The notes below the pieces were generated by a model. The model saw only the letters and a list, made by a program, of their open reading frames with translations, ran no database searches and was not told the origin of the DNA. A program made the translations under genes and the position numbers. Positions 15,655 to 24,459 of a stretch of 50,485 bases of DNA are shown here, piece after piece (position 1 is the first letter of the stretch; each line of letters begins with the position of its first letter). Origin of the DNA: Candidatus Yanofskyibacteriota bacterium. Its GTDB lineage: Bacteria > Patescibacteriota > Minisyncoccia > 2-02-FULL-40-12 > GWA2-44-9. The stretch lies in assembly GCA_020847715.1 (NCBI GenBank), contig JADLBM010000006.1, positions 1 to 50,485 on the forward strand. The letters run 5' to 3'.

Positions 15655-16293
15655 ATGAATATCACGTGGTATGGTCACCGGTGCGTCCGAATCGAGAGCA
15701 AAGAAGGCAGTGTTCTCATCGATCCGTTCGACCCGAAGAAGATTGGTCTCCGCGGGCCGAATGTCGGCGATGATCTGGTCCTCCTGAGCGAGGCAGATCC
15801 CGGCTCTGCGGTACTTGAGCGCATCAACGAGAGCTCTTTTGTTGTTCGTGGGCCTGGCGAATACGAGCGCAAGGGCATTGCTGTGCGCGGCATTCAGGCG
15901 TGGCAGGATACTCAGAAGGGTCGCGAGCTTGGATTGTGTACCATCTACAGTATCGTTGCGGAGGATGTCTCGATGTGCCACCTCGGGGCGGTTGGGCAGG
16001 CCACGCTCACAAACGAACAGCTCGAAGCCGTCGGCGATCCCGACATCCTCATCATTCCGGTGGGAACGCAGAGCGCATTTGACGCGAAGGCGGCCGCGGC
16101 ACTCGTAACCGAAATCGAGCCGAAGATTGTCATTCCGGTCCAGTTTTCACTGCCGAACGCATCGTACGAGGCTGGCACACTGGAGAAGTTTGTGAAAGAG
16201 ATTGGTCTTCCGGCCGAGAAGATGGACAAGCTTCGCATTGTGAAGAAGCAGCTTCCGGTCGATCGGACCCAACTCGTGGTGCTCGAAGCGTAA
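15655..16293 (+). CDS. degenerate metallo-beta-lactamase-fold protein (COG2220-like)
   Basis: The 212-aa product starts MNITWYGHRCVRIES and continues SVLIDPFDPKKIGL, as in UPF0173/UlaG-type MBL proteins. Where the zinc motif HxHxDH should be, the sequence reads LLSEADPGSA, so the metal-binding histidines of that motif are missing. Later fold elements, such as VVRGPGEYERKGIAVRGI and DILIIPVGTQSAFDAK, remain. It may therefore be a non-catalytic member or use another site; I infer no substrate. It heads a unit with a small membrane protein and gyrA. Confidence 0.75.
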   Translation: MNITWYGHRCVRIESKEGSVLIDPFDPKKIGLRGPNVGDDLVLLSEADPGSAVLERINESSFVVRGPGEYERKGIAVRGIQAWQDTQKGRELGLCTIYSIVAEDVSMCHLGAVGQATLTNEQLEAVGDPDILIIPVGTQSAFDAKAAAALVTEIEPKIVIPVQFSLPNASYEAGTLEKFVKEIGLPAEKMDKLRIVKKQLPVDRTQLVVLEA

Positions 16294-16297
16294 TCCT

Positions 16298-16642
16298 ATG
16301 TCCCTCATCCAGGAGATACATGCACAGAAGCCGGCCGTCCGATACGCACTCTACGGGCTTTCGCTCGCTATCTCGCTGTCGCTTGTTGGGTTGTTCGGCG
16401 TCTCCTCGCTCCAGCGGCAGGCGTTCATGGCGCTCCATACGGATCCAGAGGAGCAGCTCGCCTACGATCAAGCCCGCGACGCGCGTCGCCCAAAGCCGGT
16501 TGCCGCACTTGCCCGAGCTGCATCGTCGCTCACCGCGAGTATCGGTTCGCTCTTTGGATGGAAGGTTGATGCGGGTTTTGACACCGAGGGGCGGGTAGGC
16601 AATGATCAGGGCGGTGTCCATCCGCTTCCGTTGTCGGAGTAG
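16298..16642 (+). CDS. small membrane protein of unknown function
   Basis: The 114-aa product has one clear TM helix at about 16-38 ([19 protein letters not shown]) followed by a soluble tail with a short alanine- and arginine-rich helix and a disordered, glycine-rich C-terminus. I do not recognise it. It starts 4 nt after the MBL gene and ends 17 nt before gyrA, so it is very probably cotranscribed with both. Confidence 0.65.
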   Translation: MSLIQEIHAQKPAVRYALYGLSLAISLSLVGLFGVSSLQRQAFMALHTDPEEQLAYDQARDARRPKPVAALARAASSLTASIGSLFGWKVDAGFDTEGRVGNDQGGVHPLPLSE

Positions 16643-16659
16643 GGGCGTTTTTCATTTTC

Positions 16660-19125
16660 ATGGCAACAAAACAGAAATCACAACCGACCGAACAGCTCCC
16701 GCAGGTGAGTCCGCGGCGGGAGATTACTGAAGAAATCCAGAAGTCCTATTTGGAATACGCGATGAGCGTCATTATGTCGCGCGCGCTTCCGGATGTGCGT
16801 GACGGCCTCAAGCCGGTGAATCGTCGCATCCTCTATGTCATGCACAAGCTTGGGCTGACGCATGGGGCAAAGCTTCGCAAGTCCGCCGCGGTGGTTGGAG
16901 AGGTGCTCGGAAACTACCACCCGCACGGCGACACCGCCGTCTACGACGCGATGGTGCGCATGGCACAGGATTTTTCCATGCGATACCCGCTGGTCCACGG
17001 GCAGGGGAACTTCGGTTCGGTCGACGGCGACAGTCCTGCCGCGATGCGATACACCGAGGCGAAAATGGCGCGTATTGCCGACGAGGTTCTCGCCGACATC
17101 GAGAAAGACACGGTTGCTTTCCGGCCGAACTACGACGGCACGAAGCAGGAGCCGATTGTTCTTCCGGCGCGCATTCCAAACCTGCTCGTGAACGGCACGA
17201 CCGGCATCGCGGTCGGTATGGCAACGAACATCCCGCCGCACAACCTCGGCGAGGTGCTCGATGGCCTCATCCATCTCATTGAAGAGCCAGACGCCGATGT
17301 GAAGGATCTGATGCAGTATGTGAAGGGCCCCGATTTTCCGACGGGAGGTTCCATTTTTAATGAGAAGGACATCCTGAACGCCTACGCGACGGGGCGCGGT
17401 CCGGTTGTGATGCGCGGCACCGCGGAGATTGTCGAGGGGAAGCGCGGACAGCAGATTATCATCACCGAGATCCCATATCAGGTGAACAAGGCGGAGCTCA
17501 TTGTGAAGGTTGCCGATCTGGTGAAAGAGAAGCGGCTCGAAGGCATTCGCGATATTCGCGATGAATCCGACCGGCAGGGGATGCGCATTGTTATCGAGCT
17601 GAAGCAGGACGCGTTCCCGAAGAAGGTGCTCAACGCGCTCTATAAGCTGACTGAGCTGCAGAAGACGTTCCACTTCAACATGATTGCGCTCGTGGACGGC
17701 ATTCAACCGCAGATCCTCGGGCTCAAAACCATCCTCGAGAAGTTCGTCGAGCACCGGCAGGTCGTGGTGCGTCGCCGCAGTATGTATGAGCTCGAGCGTG
17801 CAAAGGACCGCGCGCACATCCTCGAGGGGCTGTCGAAGGCGCTTGATCATATCGACGAGATCATCAAGGTTATCAAGCAGTCGCCGACTCGCGAAGAAGC
17901 GTTCGCGAACTTAATGAAGAAGTTCAAGTTCTCCGACCGGCAGGCGAATGCGATTCTCGAGATGCGCCTCCAGTCGTTGGCGGGGCTCGAGCGCAAGAAG
18001 GTTGAAGATGAGCTCAAGGAGAAGCGCGCTATTATCGCGGAGCTCGAGGAGCTTCTCAAGTCTGCCAAGAAACTGTTGGGTGTCGTGAAAAAGGAATTCG
18101 TCGAGTTGCGTGAGAAGTACGGTGACGAGCGGCGCACGCGCGTTGTGAAGACGGCCCTGCGCGAGATTGGAGACGAAGAGCTTGTACCCGAGGAGGATGC
18201 GCTGTTCATGATCACGCTCGGCGGCTACATCAAGCGACTGCCGCCCGATGAGCTCCGCGCGCAGAAGCGCGGAGGGAAGGGTGTGGGCGGTATGGCCACG
18301 AAAGAAGAGGATGTCATCAACCATTTCTTCTTGGCGAACACGCACGACAACATCCTGTTCTTCACGAACTCCGGAAAAGTGTTCCAGATCCGGGGGTATG
18401 AAGTGCCGGAGGCAAGCCGTCAGAGCAAAGGCCGCGCTATTACGAACTTCCTGCAGGTGACGGCGAGCGACAGCATCACCGCGGTGGTTCCGCTTCCGAA
18501 GGAGAAAGAACAGAAGGGTATGTTCCTGTTCATGGCGACCACCAATGGCGTTATCAAAAAAGTGTCCATGGATGCGTTCTCGAATGTCCGCAAGAATGGC
18601 CTCCTCGCCATTAACCTCAAGGGCGACGATCGTCTCGGTTGGGTATTCGGGACCTCTGGAAACGATCAGGTCGTGATGACCACTGCATCCGGTTCTGCGA
18701 TTCGTTTCAACGAAGGCGATGTGCGTCCGATGGGTCGCGCCGCCGGCGGCGTACTCGGGATGCGGCTCGAAGCCGGCGACCGGTTGGTGGGGGCCGATGT
18801 TATTCGCGCCGGTACCGAGAAGGGCCTCACGTTGATGGCGGTCATGGCGAACGGGTATGGAAAGCGCACGCATCTCAAGGAGTACAAAACCCAGCATCGC
18901 GGCGGTGTCGGTATCCTTACGGCAAACATCACGGCAAAGACGGGCCAGCTGGTGTCTGCGCATGTCACGAACGAAGAGAACGAGGAGTTCATCGCCGTTT
19001 CGCAGAAGGGGCAGGTCATTCGCACCGCTATCAAGGAGGTTCCACTCCTTGGCCGTGCTACCCAGGGCGTGCGCATTATGCGGTTGGACTCCGGTGACCA
19101 CGTTGCTTCCGTCGTCTTGTTCTAG
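16660..19125 (+). CDS. gyrA: DNA gyrase subunit A
   Basis: GyrA makes the transient double-strand break through which gyrase passes DNA. The 821-aa product has the active-site tyrosine in [10 protein letters not shown] near residue 126, the winged-helix QRDR segment [20 protein letters not shown], a long coiled coil (about 430-490) and a six-bladed C-terminal beta-pinwheel. The pinwheel starts with a GyrA box [12 protein letters not shown], which marks a true gyrase rather than topoisomerase IV. Position 83 (E. coli numbering) is threonine. The gene ends in a strong hairpin. No gyrB lies in the window. Confidence 0.96.
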   Translation: MATKQKSQPTEQLPQVSPRREITEEIQKSYLEYAMSVIMSRALPDVRDGLKPVNRRILYVMHKLGLTHGAKLRKSAAVVGEVLGNYHPHGDTAVYDAMVRMAQDFSMRYPLVHGQGNFGSVDGDSPAAMRYTEAKMARIADEVLADIEKDTVAFRPNYDGTKQEPIVLPARIPNLLVNGTTGIAVGMATNIPPHNLGEVLDGLIHLIEEPDADVKDLMQYVKGPDFPTGGSIFNEKDILNAYATGRGPVVMRGTAEIVEGKRGQQIIITEIPYQVNKAELIVKVADLVKEKRLEGIRDIRDESDRQGMRIVIELKQDAFPKKVLNALYKLTELQKTFHFNMIALVDGIQPQILGLKTILEKFVEHRQVVVRRRSMYELERAKDRAHILEGLSKALDHIDEIIKVIKQSPTREEAFANLMKKFKFSDRQANAILEMRLQSLAGLERKKVEDELKEKRAIIAELEELLKSAKKLLGVVKKEFVELREKYGDERRTRVVKTALREIGDEELVPEEDALFMITLGGYIKRLPPDELRAQKRGGKGVGGMATKEEDVINHFFLANTHDNILFFTNSGKVFQIRGYEVPEASRQSKGRAITNFLQVTASDSITAVVPLPKEKEQKGMFLFMATTNGVIKKVSMDAFSNVRKNGLLAINLKGDDRLGWVFGTSGNDQVVMTTASGSAIRFNEGDVRPMGRAAGGVLGMRLEAGDRLVGADVIRAGTEKGLTLMAVMANGYGKRTHLKEYKTQHRGGVGILTANITAKTGQLVSAHVTNEENEEFIAVSQKGQVIRTAIKEVPLLGRATQGVRIMRLDSGDHVASVVLF

Positions 19126-19132
19126 CGTTTTG

Positions 19133-19165
19133 TGCACAACGCCCCGCCTCGCGCGGGGCGTTGTG
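19133..19165 (+). terminator. gyrA terminator merged with the next promoter
   Basis: GCACAACGCCCCG and CGGGGCGTTGTGC are perfect arms. The last bases of the hairpin (TTGTGC) directly precede TAAAAT and form the extended -10 of the methyltransferase promoter. Confidence 0.8.
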
Positions 19166-19172
19166 CTAAAAT
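19162..19172 (+). promoter_or_regulatory. extended -10 promoter of the methyltransferase gene
   Basis: TGC is followed by TAAAAT, 6 nt before the ATG at 19179. No clear -35 box is seen, since that position is inside the hairpin. A leaderless mRNA is predicted. Confidence 0.5.
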
Positions 19173-19178
19173 AGACGC

Positions 19179-19727
19179 ATGACGAATCTCCCCGAGTCGG
19201 GCGCGTTTCTTGATACCCGACGCATCGTTTCAGCGCTCGGAGGACTATCCGGTCTCAGGGTTGCCGACCTCGGGTGCGGCGCAGGGTTTTTTACTATCGA
19301 TCTCGCTCGTGCCGTAGGGAAGGACGGTATCATTTCGGCGGCGGATATTATGGAGGAGCCGCTGCAGTCGGTTCAAGCGCGAGCTTCCGCGGCTGGATTA
19401 GAGAATGTTCGCACGATTCGTGCAGATCTCGAGGTGCTTGGCGGCACGAAGATAGCGGACGGAAGTCAGGATCTTGTTCTTGTTGCGAATGTGTTGTTCC
19501 AATCCCAGAAAAAAGAAGCCATTCTCGCAGAGGCGGTCCGGATACTCAGGTCTGGCGGCCGGTTGCTCGTGGTGGACTGGAAAAAGGGAGCGGGCGGATT
19601 TGGTCCGCCGGAGTCGCTTCGTACCGACGAGGCGACGATGCAGGCCTTGGTCGGTAGTGTTGGCGTCCGATTCCAGCAGGCGCTCGACGCCGGTGCATTC
19701 TACTACGCACTTCTTTTTATCAAATGA
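19179..19727 (+). CDS. class I SAM-dependent methyltransferase
   Basis: The 182-aa product has the SAM-binding motif I VADLGCGAGFFTIDLA near residue 28, an acidic end of beta 2 (ISAADIM), a motif with RADLEVL, and a post-motif SGGRLLVVDWKKG as in the UbiE/Methyltransf_11 group. The substrate cannot be read. Its TGA stop overlaps the ATG of the solute-binding protein by 4 nt, so the two are translationally coupled. Confidence 0.85.
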   Translation: MTNLPESGAFLDTRRIVSALGGLSGLRVADLGCGAGFFTIDLARAVGKDGIISAADIMEEPLQSVQARASAAGLENVRTIRADLEVLGGTKIADGSQDLVLVANVLFQSQKKEAILAEAVRILRSGGRLLVVDWKKGAGGFGPPESLRTDEATMQALVGSVGVRFQQALDAGAFYYALLFIK

Positions 19728-21055
19728 ACATCTCCTCATTCGTGACGGATTCTCGGAAGTTGACGTATGTGCTCGGCGGCGCTATCGCGGTCATGGTGTT
19801 CATCGCGTTCGTCTTCATTCTCAGCAATGTCGGTGGTCAGCAGACCGGCGGGGATGTGACACTTACTGTGTGGGGAGTATTCGACGACCGCGCGGCGTTC
19901 AGTGCCGCATTCAAGGGGTTCGAGACAGCGAACAAAGGTGTCCACATCGACTACCGTTCATTCCCGCCGCAAGAGTATGAGGCGGCGGTCATTAATGCGC
20001 TCGCTGCAGGACAGGGGCCGGACGTATGGATGATGCACCACACATGGCTTCCGAAGCACATCGATAAGATTCAGCCGATGCCGGAGAAGCTCGCAGGGGA
20101 CAAGGATCCGTTTATGACCGTGCGAGAGTTCAAGGATACGTTCGTTGATGTGGTTGCCTATGACCTCATGAACAACGGGAAGATCTACGGGCTTCCACTG
20201 TATGTAGATACGCTTGCGCTGTACTACAACAAAGATGTGTTCGCGAGCGCGGGAATCGCTCAGCCGCCACGGACATGGACTGAATTCATGGATGATGTGA
20301 AGAAGATTACGCAGTACGACGCGAGCCGGAACATCACGCGCTCCGGCGCCGCGATGGGTTCGGCACGGAACATTAACCGGTCCACCGATATTCTCATGAT
20401 GCTCATGGTGCAGTCGGGGGTGCAGATGACGAATGCCGACGCGACGCAGGCGACCTTTTCCCGTTCCGTCGATGGGCAGAATGTCGGCGAACGGGCGCTC
20501 ACCTTCTATACTGATTTCACGAACCCCCAGAAAGAGGTCTACACATGGAACGATGCGCTGGACTACTCGATCGATGCGTTCGCTGAAGGCTCAACGGCGA
20601 TGATGATCAACTATTCGCATCAGATTCCGGTACTTCGGAGCAAGGCTCCCCGATTGAACTGGGCCATCGCTCCAGTTCCACAGGCGAGTACGGTGGATTC
20701 CCGAACCTATGCGAACTACTGGCCGCTCGTTGTATCCCTGAAGACCCAGCACGCCGCGGCTGCTTGGCGTCTCGTGAAGTACTTGGCCGTCGGAGATGGC
20801 AACATCAGCTACTTGAATGCTGCGAATCGGCCGTCTGCGCGGCGCGACCTCATCGAGCAGCAGAAGAGCGACCTTGATCTTGGCGTCTTTGCGCAACAGG
20901 CGCTGACTGCGCGGTCATGGTTCCAAGCGGACAACCAGTCGATCGAGACCATTTTTGCCGACATGATCGATGCGGTGAATCTTGGGCGGCAGTCAGTCAC
21001 GAATGCACTTCGTGAAGCTGAGACAAAAGTAACGGTCCTCATGAGCCGACGGTAG
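19724..21055 (+). CDS. membrane-anchored extracellular solute-binding protein
   Basis: The 443-aa product has an N-terminal uncleaved-looking TM helix (TYVLGGAIAVMVFIAFVFILS) and then a periplasmic-binding-protein fold of the sugar type (SBP_bac_1). That fold is seen in LTVWGVFDDRAAFSAAFKGFE, GPDVWMMHHTWLPKH, IYGLPLYVDTLALYYNKDVF and EGSTAMMINYSHQIP. No ABC permease or ATPase is nearby; the downstream genes are VirB2-like and a transglycosylase fusion. It may bind a ligand for that surface apparatus rather than feed a transporter, which is inference. Confidence 0.82.
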   Translation: MNISSFVTDSRKLTYVLGGAIAVMVFIAFVFILSNVGGQQTGGDVTLTVWGVFDDRAAFSAAFKGFETANKGVHIDYRSFPPQEYEAAVINALAAGQGPDVWMMHHTWLPKHIDKIQPMPEKLAGDKDPFMTVREFKDTFVDVVAYDLMNNGKIYGLPLYVDTLALYYNKDVFASAGIAQPPRTWTEFMDDVKKITQYDASRNITRSGAAMGSARNINRSTDILMMLMVQSGVQMTNADATQATFSRSVDGQNVGERALTFYTDFTNPQKEVYTWNDALDYSIDAFAEGSTAMMINYSHQIPVLRSKAPRLNWAIAPVPQASTVDSRTYANYWPLVVSLKTQHAAAAWRLVKYLAVGDGNISYLNAANRPSARRDLIEQQKSDLDLGVFAQQALTARSWFQADNQSIETIFADMIDAVNLGRQSVTNALREAETKVTVLMSRR

Positions 21056-21059
21056 CGCT

Positions 21060-22181
21060 ATGGCAATCCCTCGCTTCTATTTCCGATCCGTACTTCTCGG
21101 ACTCCTCCTCATGGGAGCGCTCCTTATGCCTCGCGCTGCGCTCGCAGCCGACTTCCTTCCGCTCGTGCCGTGTGGCTCCGATGCCGCTGGGCAGGCCCCC
21201 TGCACCCCGTGCGACCTGTTCAAGACAGGGAAGAATGTCGTTGATTTTGTGATGTATGGCGTCACCGGACCGATTGCCGCGTTCATGATCGTCATCGCCG
21301 GTGGCATGATTCTGCTCGGGGGAGAGTACCCCGACAGGCTGAAGCAGGGGAAGCAGATGCTCACGAATACGCTCATCGGAGTTTCAATCATCCTCGCATC
21401 ATGGTTGGCGGTCACGACGCTCATCAAGCTCTTGGCCGGCGGGAGTCAGTACGATACCTGGTACGAGTTTAGCTGTCCGGAGGGGCTGGCGAAAATCCCG
21501 CCTATCGTAACCGCGACGCCCACCACGACCGCCGCCGTGCTCCCACCGCGACCGACACCAAGCGTTCCCGCACAGGCGGGAGTGCGAACTGTTGTCGATA
21601 CGCTCCCTGTTTGCGCGACTACGGGGGCGAATGGGAAGCCGTTCCAGTGTGGGGACTGCACGGGGAAGGTTGATCCAATGACGGGAAAAACATTTGGAAG
21701 CATCATACAGCAGTATGCGAGCGGTCCGGTGACCCCGCAATTACTGAATGCCATCATGTTCGCGGAGTCATCGTGCCGCACGAATCCCGAGAATAGCGGC
21801 GCAGGCGCGTATGGGCTTATGCAGATACAACCGGCGACAGCAAATAGTTTTCGTAGTGCATGCGGTGTCTCAGAGCGTATTAATGCCGCATGGCTCATGA
21901 GCGATGCCAATATTGAAAAGATTATTTGCGTAGGGGCTGCATACCTCAAGAGCCTCGTAGGAAGTTGCGGAAGTAGCCCTGTGCATCTCGCAGCAAACTA
22001 CAACGGCAGCAATGCGTGCGGGCCGAGTCGAGACTGCTCGCAGATTCAGAGCTGTACAGGCGCCGGAGCGATGAAGCGCTGGGAGTGCCCATGGAACGAC
22101 CCTCAGCACACGACTGCAAATACGGGTTTCCATGAAACGCGGGACTATGCCCCGAAAGTTGCGTATTGCACCGCTCACTAA
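21060..22181 (+). CDS. fusion of a VirB2/TrbC-like pilin domain with a lytic transglycosylase (SLT) domain
   Basis: The 373-aa product has a signal peptide (LLGLLLMGALLMPRAALA) and a two-helix VirB2/TrbC-like region at about 60-125 with a polar loop EYPDRLKQGKQML. A proline- and threonine-rich linker follows, and then a C-terminal SLT-like domain with the catalytic glutamate in MFAESSCRTNPENSGAGAYGLMQIQP. Cysteines are frequent outside the membrane. In type IV secretion VirB1 (transglycosylase) and VirB2 (pilin) are separate proteins, so the fusion suggests a wall-piercing pilin-like module. Confidence 0.8.
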   Translation: MAIPRFYFRSVLLGLLLMGALLMPRAALAADFLPLVPCGSDAAGQAPCTPCDLFKTGKNVVDFVMYGVTGPIAAFMIVIAGGMILLGGEYPDRLKQGKQMLTNTLIGVSIILASWLAVTTLIKLLAGGSQYDTWYEFSCPEGLAKIPPIVTATPTTTAAVLPPRPTPSVPAQAGVRTVVDTLPVCATTGANGKPFQCGDCTGKVDPMTGKTFGSIIQQYASGPVTPQLLNAIMFAESSCRTNPENSGAGAYGLMQIQPATANSFRSACGVSERINAAWLMSDANIEKIICVGAAYLKSLVGSCGSSPVHLAANYNGSNACGPSRDCSQIQSCTGAGAMKRWECPWNDPQHTTANTGFHETRDYAPKVAYCTAH

Positions 22182-22184
22182 TCC

Positions 22185-22790
22185 ATGCGATACACACTCT
22201 TTGTTCTCGGAATATTGGCGGTGGTGGTTGGGGGTTGGGCGGTTGGAGCGCATGCCGATGAAAGCACGCCGCAGGAGTTTTTGTACGCGTTCCACATCCG
22301 CTGGGCGAGCGGAGTCCCCTCGTGGGCCCAGACATACGAGCTGACAACGGGAGCGCAAGCAACTCCGACTGCGGGAGCATGGGCGCTGCGCGTCCTGAGC
22401 TCTGGCGGGGCCGTGCTCGAGGAGTATGCGCTGGCACCGGTACGGCAGGGGACGATGGATGTCGTTATTCCGTACGCATCGCGTGGGTTTCGCGCTGAAG
22501 TACGTGATGCCGCGGGTGCTCTGCGGCTCGAGGCGGATCTCTCAGGGAGTCGAGTGTGTAATGATGACGCCGTGTGCGATGCGCAGTATGGCGAAGACGG
22601 GGATAATTGCCCGACGGACTGTGCAGCGACCGCGGGAAGTGCGGCGACCGCAGCTATCGCGCCGCAGATTCCGGTGAGTAGTTTGCTGGGGGCGTGGCTG
22701 ATGCGCCTAAGCATGGCAGCGACCGCAATTCTTCTGCTCGGAGCCGCTGTGCGGGCGCTGGACAGTCGCCGACGGCCATACGATAATTAG
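22185..22790 (+). CDS. secreted, C-terminally membrane-anchored protein with a Cys-rich motif
   Basis: The 201-aa product has a signal peptide (MRYTLFVLGILAVVVGGWAVGAHA), a beta-rich middle region, a cysteine motif CNDDAVCDAQYGEDGDNCPTDC near residue 125 that resembles short calcium/disulfide motifs in surface proteins, and a C-terminal TM helix (SMAATAILLLGAAVRAL) with a basic tail. I do not recognise the family. It starts 3 nt after the fusion gene and precedes the VirB2-like genes, so it is probably part of the same envelope assembly. Confidence 0.65.
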   Translation: MRYTLFVLGILAVVVGGWAVGAHADESTPQEFLYAFHIRWASGVPSWAQTYELTTGAQATPTAGAWALRVLSSGGAVLEEYALAPVRQGTMDVVIPYASRGFRAEVRDAAGALRLEADLSGSRVCNDDAVCDAQYGEDGDNCPTDCAATAGSAATAAIAPQIPVSSLLGAWLMRLSMAATAILLLGAAVRALDSRRRPYDN

Positions 22791-22796
22791 AGAGTA

Positions 22797-23072
22797 ATGG
22801 CCGACCCAATCAAGATTACAAATCCGATCGGTGTCGAGAATCTCGAAGATCTTCTTGCGGTCATTAGCGACCGTCTTCTCGAGATTATCATCCCTATCGC
22901 GGTGCTCATGTATGTGTGGGCAGGGGTGAACCTGCTTATTGCGGCCGGTGACCCCGGAAAGATTAAGAAGGCGAAAGATATTATGAAGTGGACCACACTG
23001 GGACTGCTGATCATCTTTATCGGAGGCGGATTCGTTGACCTTATCCGTAGCATTCTCAACGCGGGCCAATGA
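22797..23072 (+). CDS. VirB2/TrbC-like two-helix membrane protein 1
   Basis: The 91-aa product has two TM helices (IIPIAVLMYVWAGVNLLIAAG and WTTLGLLIIFIGGGFVDLI) joined by a polar basic loop DPGKIKKAKDIMK. This is the VirB2/TrbC pilin-like pattern and shows no evident signal peptide. It overlaps the next gene by 4 nt. Its function could be a pilin, a pore or a scaffold; the family assignment rests on topology. Confidence 0.7.
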   Translation: MADPIKITNPIGVENLEDLLAVISDRLLEIIIPIAVLMYVWAGVNLLIAAGDPGKIKKAKDIMKWTTLGLLIIFIGGGFVDLIRSILNAGQ

Positions 23073-23338
23073 ACAGTTCTACGGATGCACTGGGTTTTGA
23101 TCGGGTAGTTGCTGTGTTGAACTATCTCGTCGGGAGCGCCCTTCTGCTTGCAGGGTTTCTGGCGGTTGGCGCGATAGTCTGGTACGGACTCCGCATGGCA
23201 ACCGCAGGAGGAGATGCAACGGCGTTTAGTAAGGCGAAGAGCTACCTCATCAAGGCGTGCATCGGCGCGCTCATTATCTTTGGCGTGTATACCATCATCA
23301 ACAGCATCGGCGGCGCAGCGGATACGCTCACCAAGTAG
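23069..23338 (+). CDS. VirB2/TrbC-like two-helix membrane protein 2
   Basis: The 89-aa product again has two TM helices around the loop TAGGDATAFSKAKSYLIK. The loop sequence AGGD-x-x-x-F-x-x-(A/G)K is shared with copy 3, so the genes look like tandem duplicates. It is translationally coupled to copy 1. Confidence 0.7.
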   Translation: MNSSTDALGFDRVVAVLNYLVGSALLLAGFLAVGAIVWYGLRMATAGGDATAFSKAKSYLIKACIGALIIFGVYTIINSIGGAADTLTK

Positions 23339-23347
23339 TTCGATATC

Positions 23348-23356
23348 TGATATACT
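23348..23356 (+). promoter_or_regulatory. extended -10 promoter before VirB2-like copy 3
   Basis: TGA is followed by TATACT, 6 nt before the ATG at 23363. An internal promoter that gives a leaderless mRNA is predicted. Confidence 0.5.
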
Positions 23357-23362
23357 AGACCC

Positions 23363-23725
23363 ATGCAACCGCCACGCGCACTTAAGCGACTCCTCCTCCC
23401 GCTTGCTTCGCTTTCTCCGGTGCTTGCGCTCGCCCAGTCTGTCCCAGTTCCCATAGAAGGGGAAACGCTTACACTTCGGAAGATTGTTCTCTTGGTGCAG
23501 GATGTTATCGACACTCTTTTCATTCTTGTCTCTATCGTTATCGTGGGCGTGATGGTGTATGCAGGGTTCAAGATGGCGACCGCCGGCGGAGACTCAAAGA
23601 AATTCGATGAGGGAAAGACGAGGCTGAAGCAGGCGGTGTGGGGCGCTATCGTCGTGTTCGGTGTTGGTATCATCATCAATACAATCGCAGATTTCGCAAC
23701 AAGTCCTACGCAAATCTTGCGCTAG
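23363..23725 (+). CDS. VirB2/TrbC-like two-helix membrane protein 3 (with signal peptide)
   Basis: The 120-aa product has a signal peptide (LKRLLLPLASLSPVLALAQS) and then two TM helices (LFILVSIVIVGVMVYAGF and AVWGAIVVFGVGIIINTIA) around TAGGDSKKFDEGKTRLKQ. The cleavable signal makes it more pilin-like than copies 1 and 2. It has its own leaderless-type promoter. Confidence 0.72.
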   Translation: MQPPRALKRLLLPLASLSPVLALAQSVPVPIEGETLTLRKIVLLVQDVIDTLFILVSIVIVGVMVYAGFKMATAGGDSKKFDEGKTRLKQAVWGAIVVFGVGIIINTIADFATSPTQILR

Positions 23726-23740
23726 AAAGGGGGTGTCGCT

Positions 23741-24118
23741 ATGAAACGAACTATCACACAGTACGCAGTAGCAGTCGCAGTGTTTGCATTGGTGCTCGCG
23801 CCGACCATGGCATTCGCTATCACGCAGCCGACGGTCCCGCCTGGCGTTTCGGGGCAGACCATCAAGGGGTCTGACATTGTACGCATCATCAACGATGTCG
23901 TGCAGACGCTCATCACTATCAGTGTTATCGTCGCCATCGGGTACTTCATCTTGGGCGCTATCAACTACGCGACCGGACAGAAGTTCTTGGCGGGAGATAA
24001 GGGTGACGGAAAGAGTATGATGAAGAACGCGGTATGGGGCATTGCTCTCATGCTGGCCATTGGTCTTATCATCAACACAGTCGCGGGATTCATTAATCGT
24101 GGATTCAACCTCGGTTAG
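23741..24118 (+). CDS. VirB2/TrbC-like two-helix membrane protein 4 (with signal peptide)
   Basis: The 125-aa product has a signal peptide ending TMAFA, a first helix ITISVIVAIGYFILGAINYATG, a loop with GDKGDGKSMMK and a second helix AVWGIALMLAIGLIINTVAGF. It is preceded by an AAAGGGGG ribosome site. The gene is followed by two inverted repeats (24123-24136 and 24136-24171) that end the cluster. Confidence 0.72.
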   Translation: MKRTITQYAVAVAVFALVLAPTMAFAITQPTVPPGVSGQTIKGSDIVRIINDVVQTLITISVIVAIGYFILGAINYATGQKFLAGDKGDGKSMMKNAVWGIALMLAIGLIINTVAGFINRGFNLG

Positions 24119-24135
24119 TCCATCCGTGGCCACGG

Positions 24136-24171
24136 ATACCACAAACCCCCGACATCGGGGGTTTGTGGTAT
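24136..24171 (+). terminator. terminator of the VirB2-like cluster
   Basis: ATACCACAAACCCCCG and CGGGGGTTTGTGGTAT form a perfect long hairpin. A second, perfect palindrome TCCGTGGCCACGGA lies directly in front at 24123. Confidence 0.8.
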
Positions 24172-24183
24172 GAAGGGGTAGTT

Positions 24184-24212
24184 TTGACAAAATACTCATA
24201 AAGTGTTATTTT
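24184..24212 (+). promoter_or_regulatory. predicted promoter of the amber-split gene
   Basis: TTGACA is followed after 17 nt by TATTTT in an AT-rich stretch. A GGGAGGAAG ribosome site at 24248 precedes the ATG at 24262. Confidence 0.55.
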
Positions 24213-24261
24213 ATGATTTTCGAACTGAGGACGGTACATTCTCAATTGGGAGGAAGTGCAG

Positions 24262-24459
24262 ATGGCGAAAGAACGCATCGTATCCAGTATGACGCTCCAC
24301 GATATGCTGATGGCGATGTGCGGAGGTAGTCCAGGCGCTCTTACGGTCTGTCTGCGGCTTTTGGAGTGCGGCAGCAAGATTGACCCGGATGCTTTCGCGG
24401 GAGGCCTCACCAGCATCCTCGCCCTAGACAGCCTCGGGATCTACGAGGCGCGGATCTAG
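24262..24459 (+). pseudogene. unknown protein, 5' part, ending at an in-frame TAG
   Basis: From the ATG at 24262 this reads 65 residues (MAKERIVSSMTLHDMLMAMC...SLGIYEARI) and stops at TAG 24457-24459. The next codon is ATG of the following ORF in the same frame, with no gap. The two parts read as one continuous protein of about 134 residues, with the amber at a spot where a Trp codon (TGG) would need only one base change. I do not know the function. It may be a nonsense mutant, a read-through product or two separate small proteins. Confidence 0.6.

Noticed and set aside
17911-19137. 408-aa and 390-aa minus-strand ORFs opposite gyrA
   Set aside because: They are shadows of the gyrA codons and have no start signals.
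24457-24459. TAG as a pyrrolysine codon or suppressed by tRNA-Leu(TAG)
   Set aside because: No pyl genes or suppressor tRNA are visible, and anticodon TAG reads CTA, not the amber codon. Other genes here end normally in TAG.
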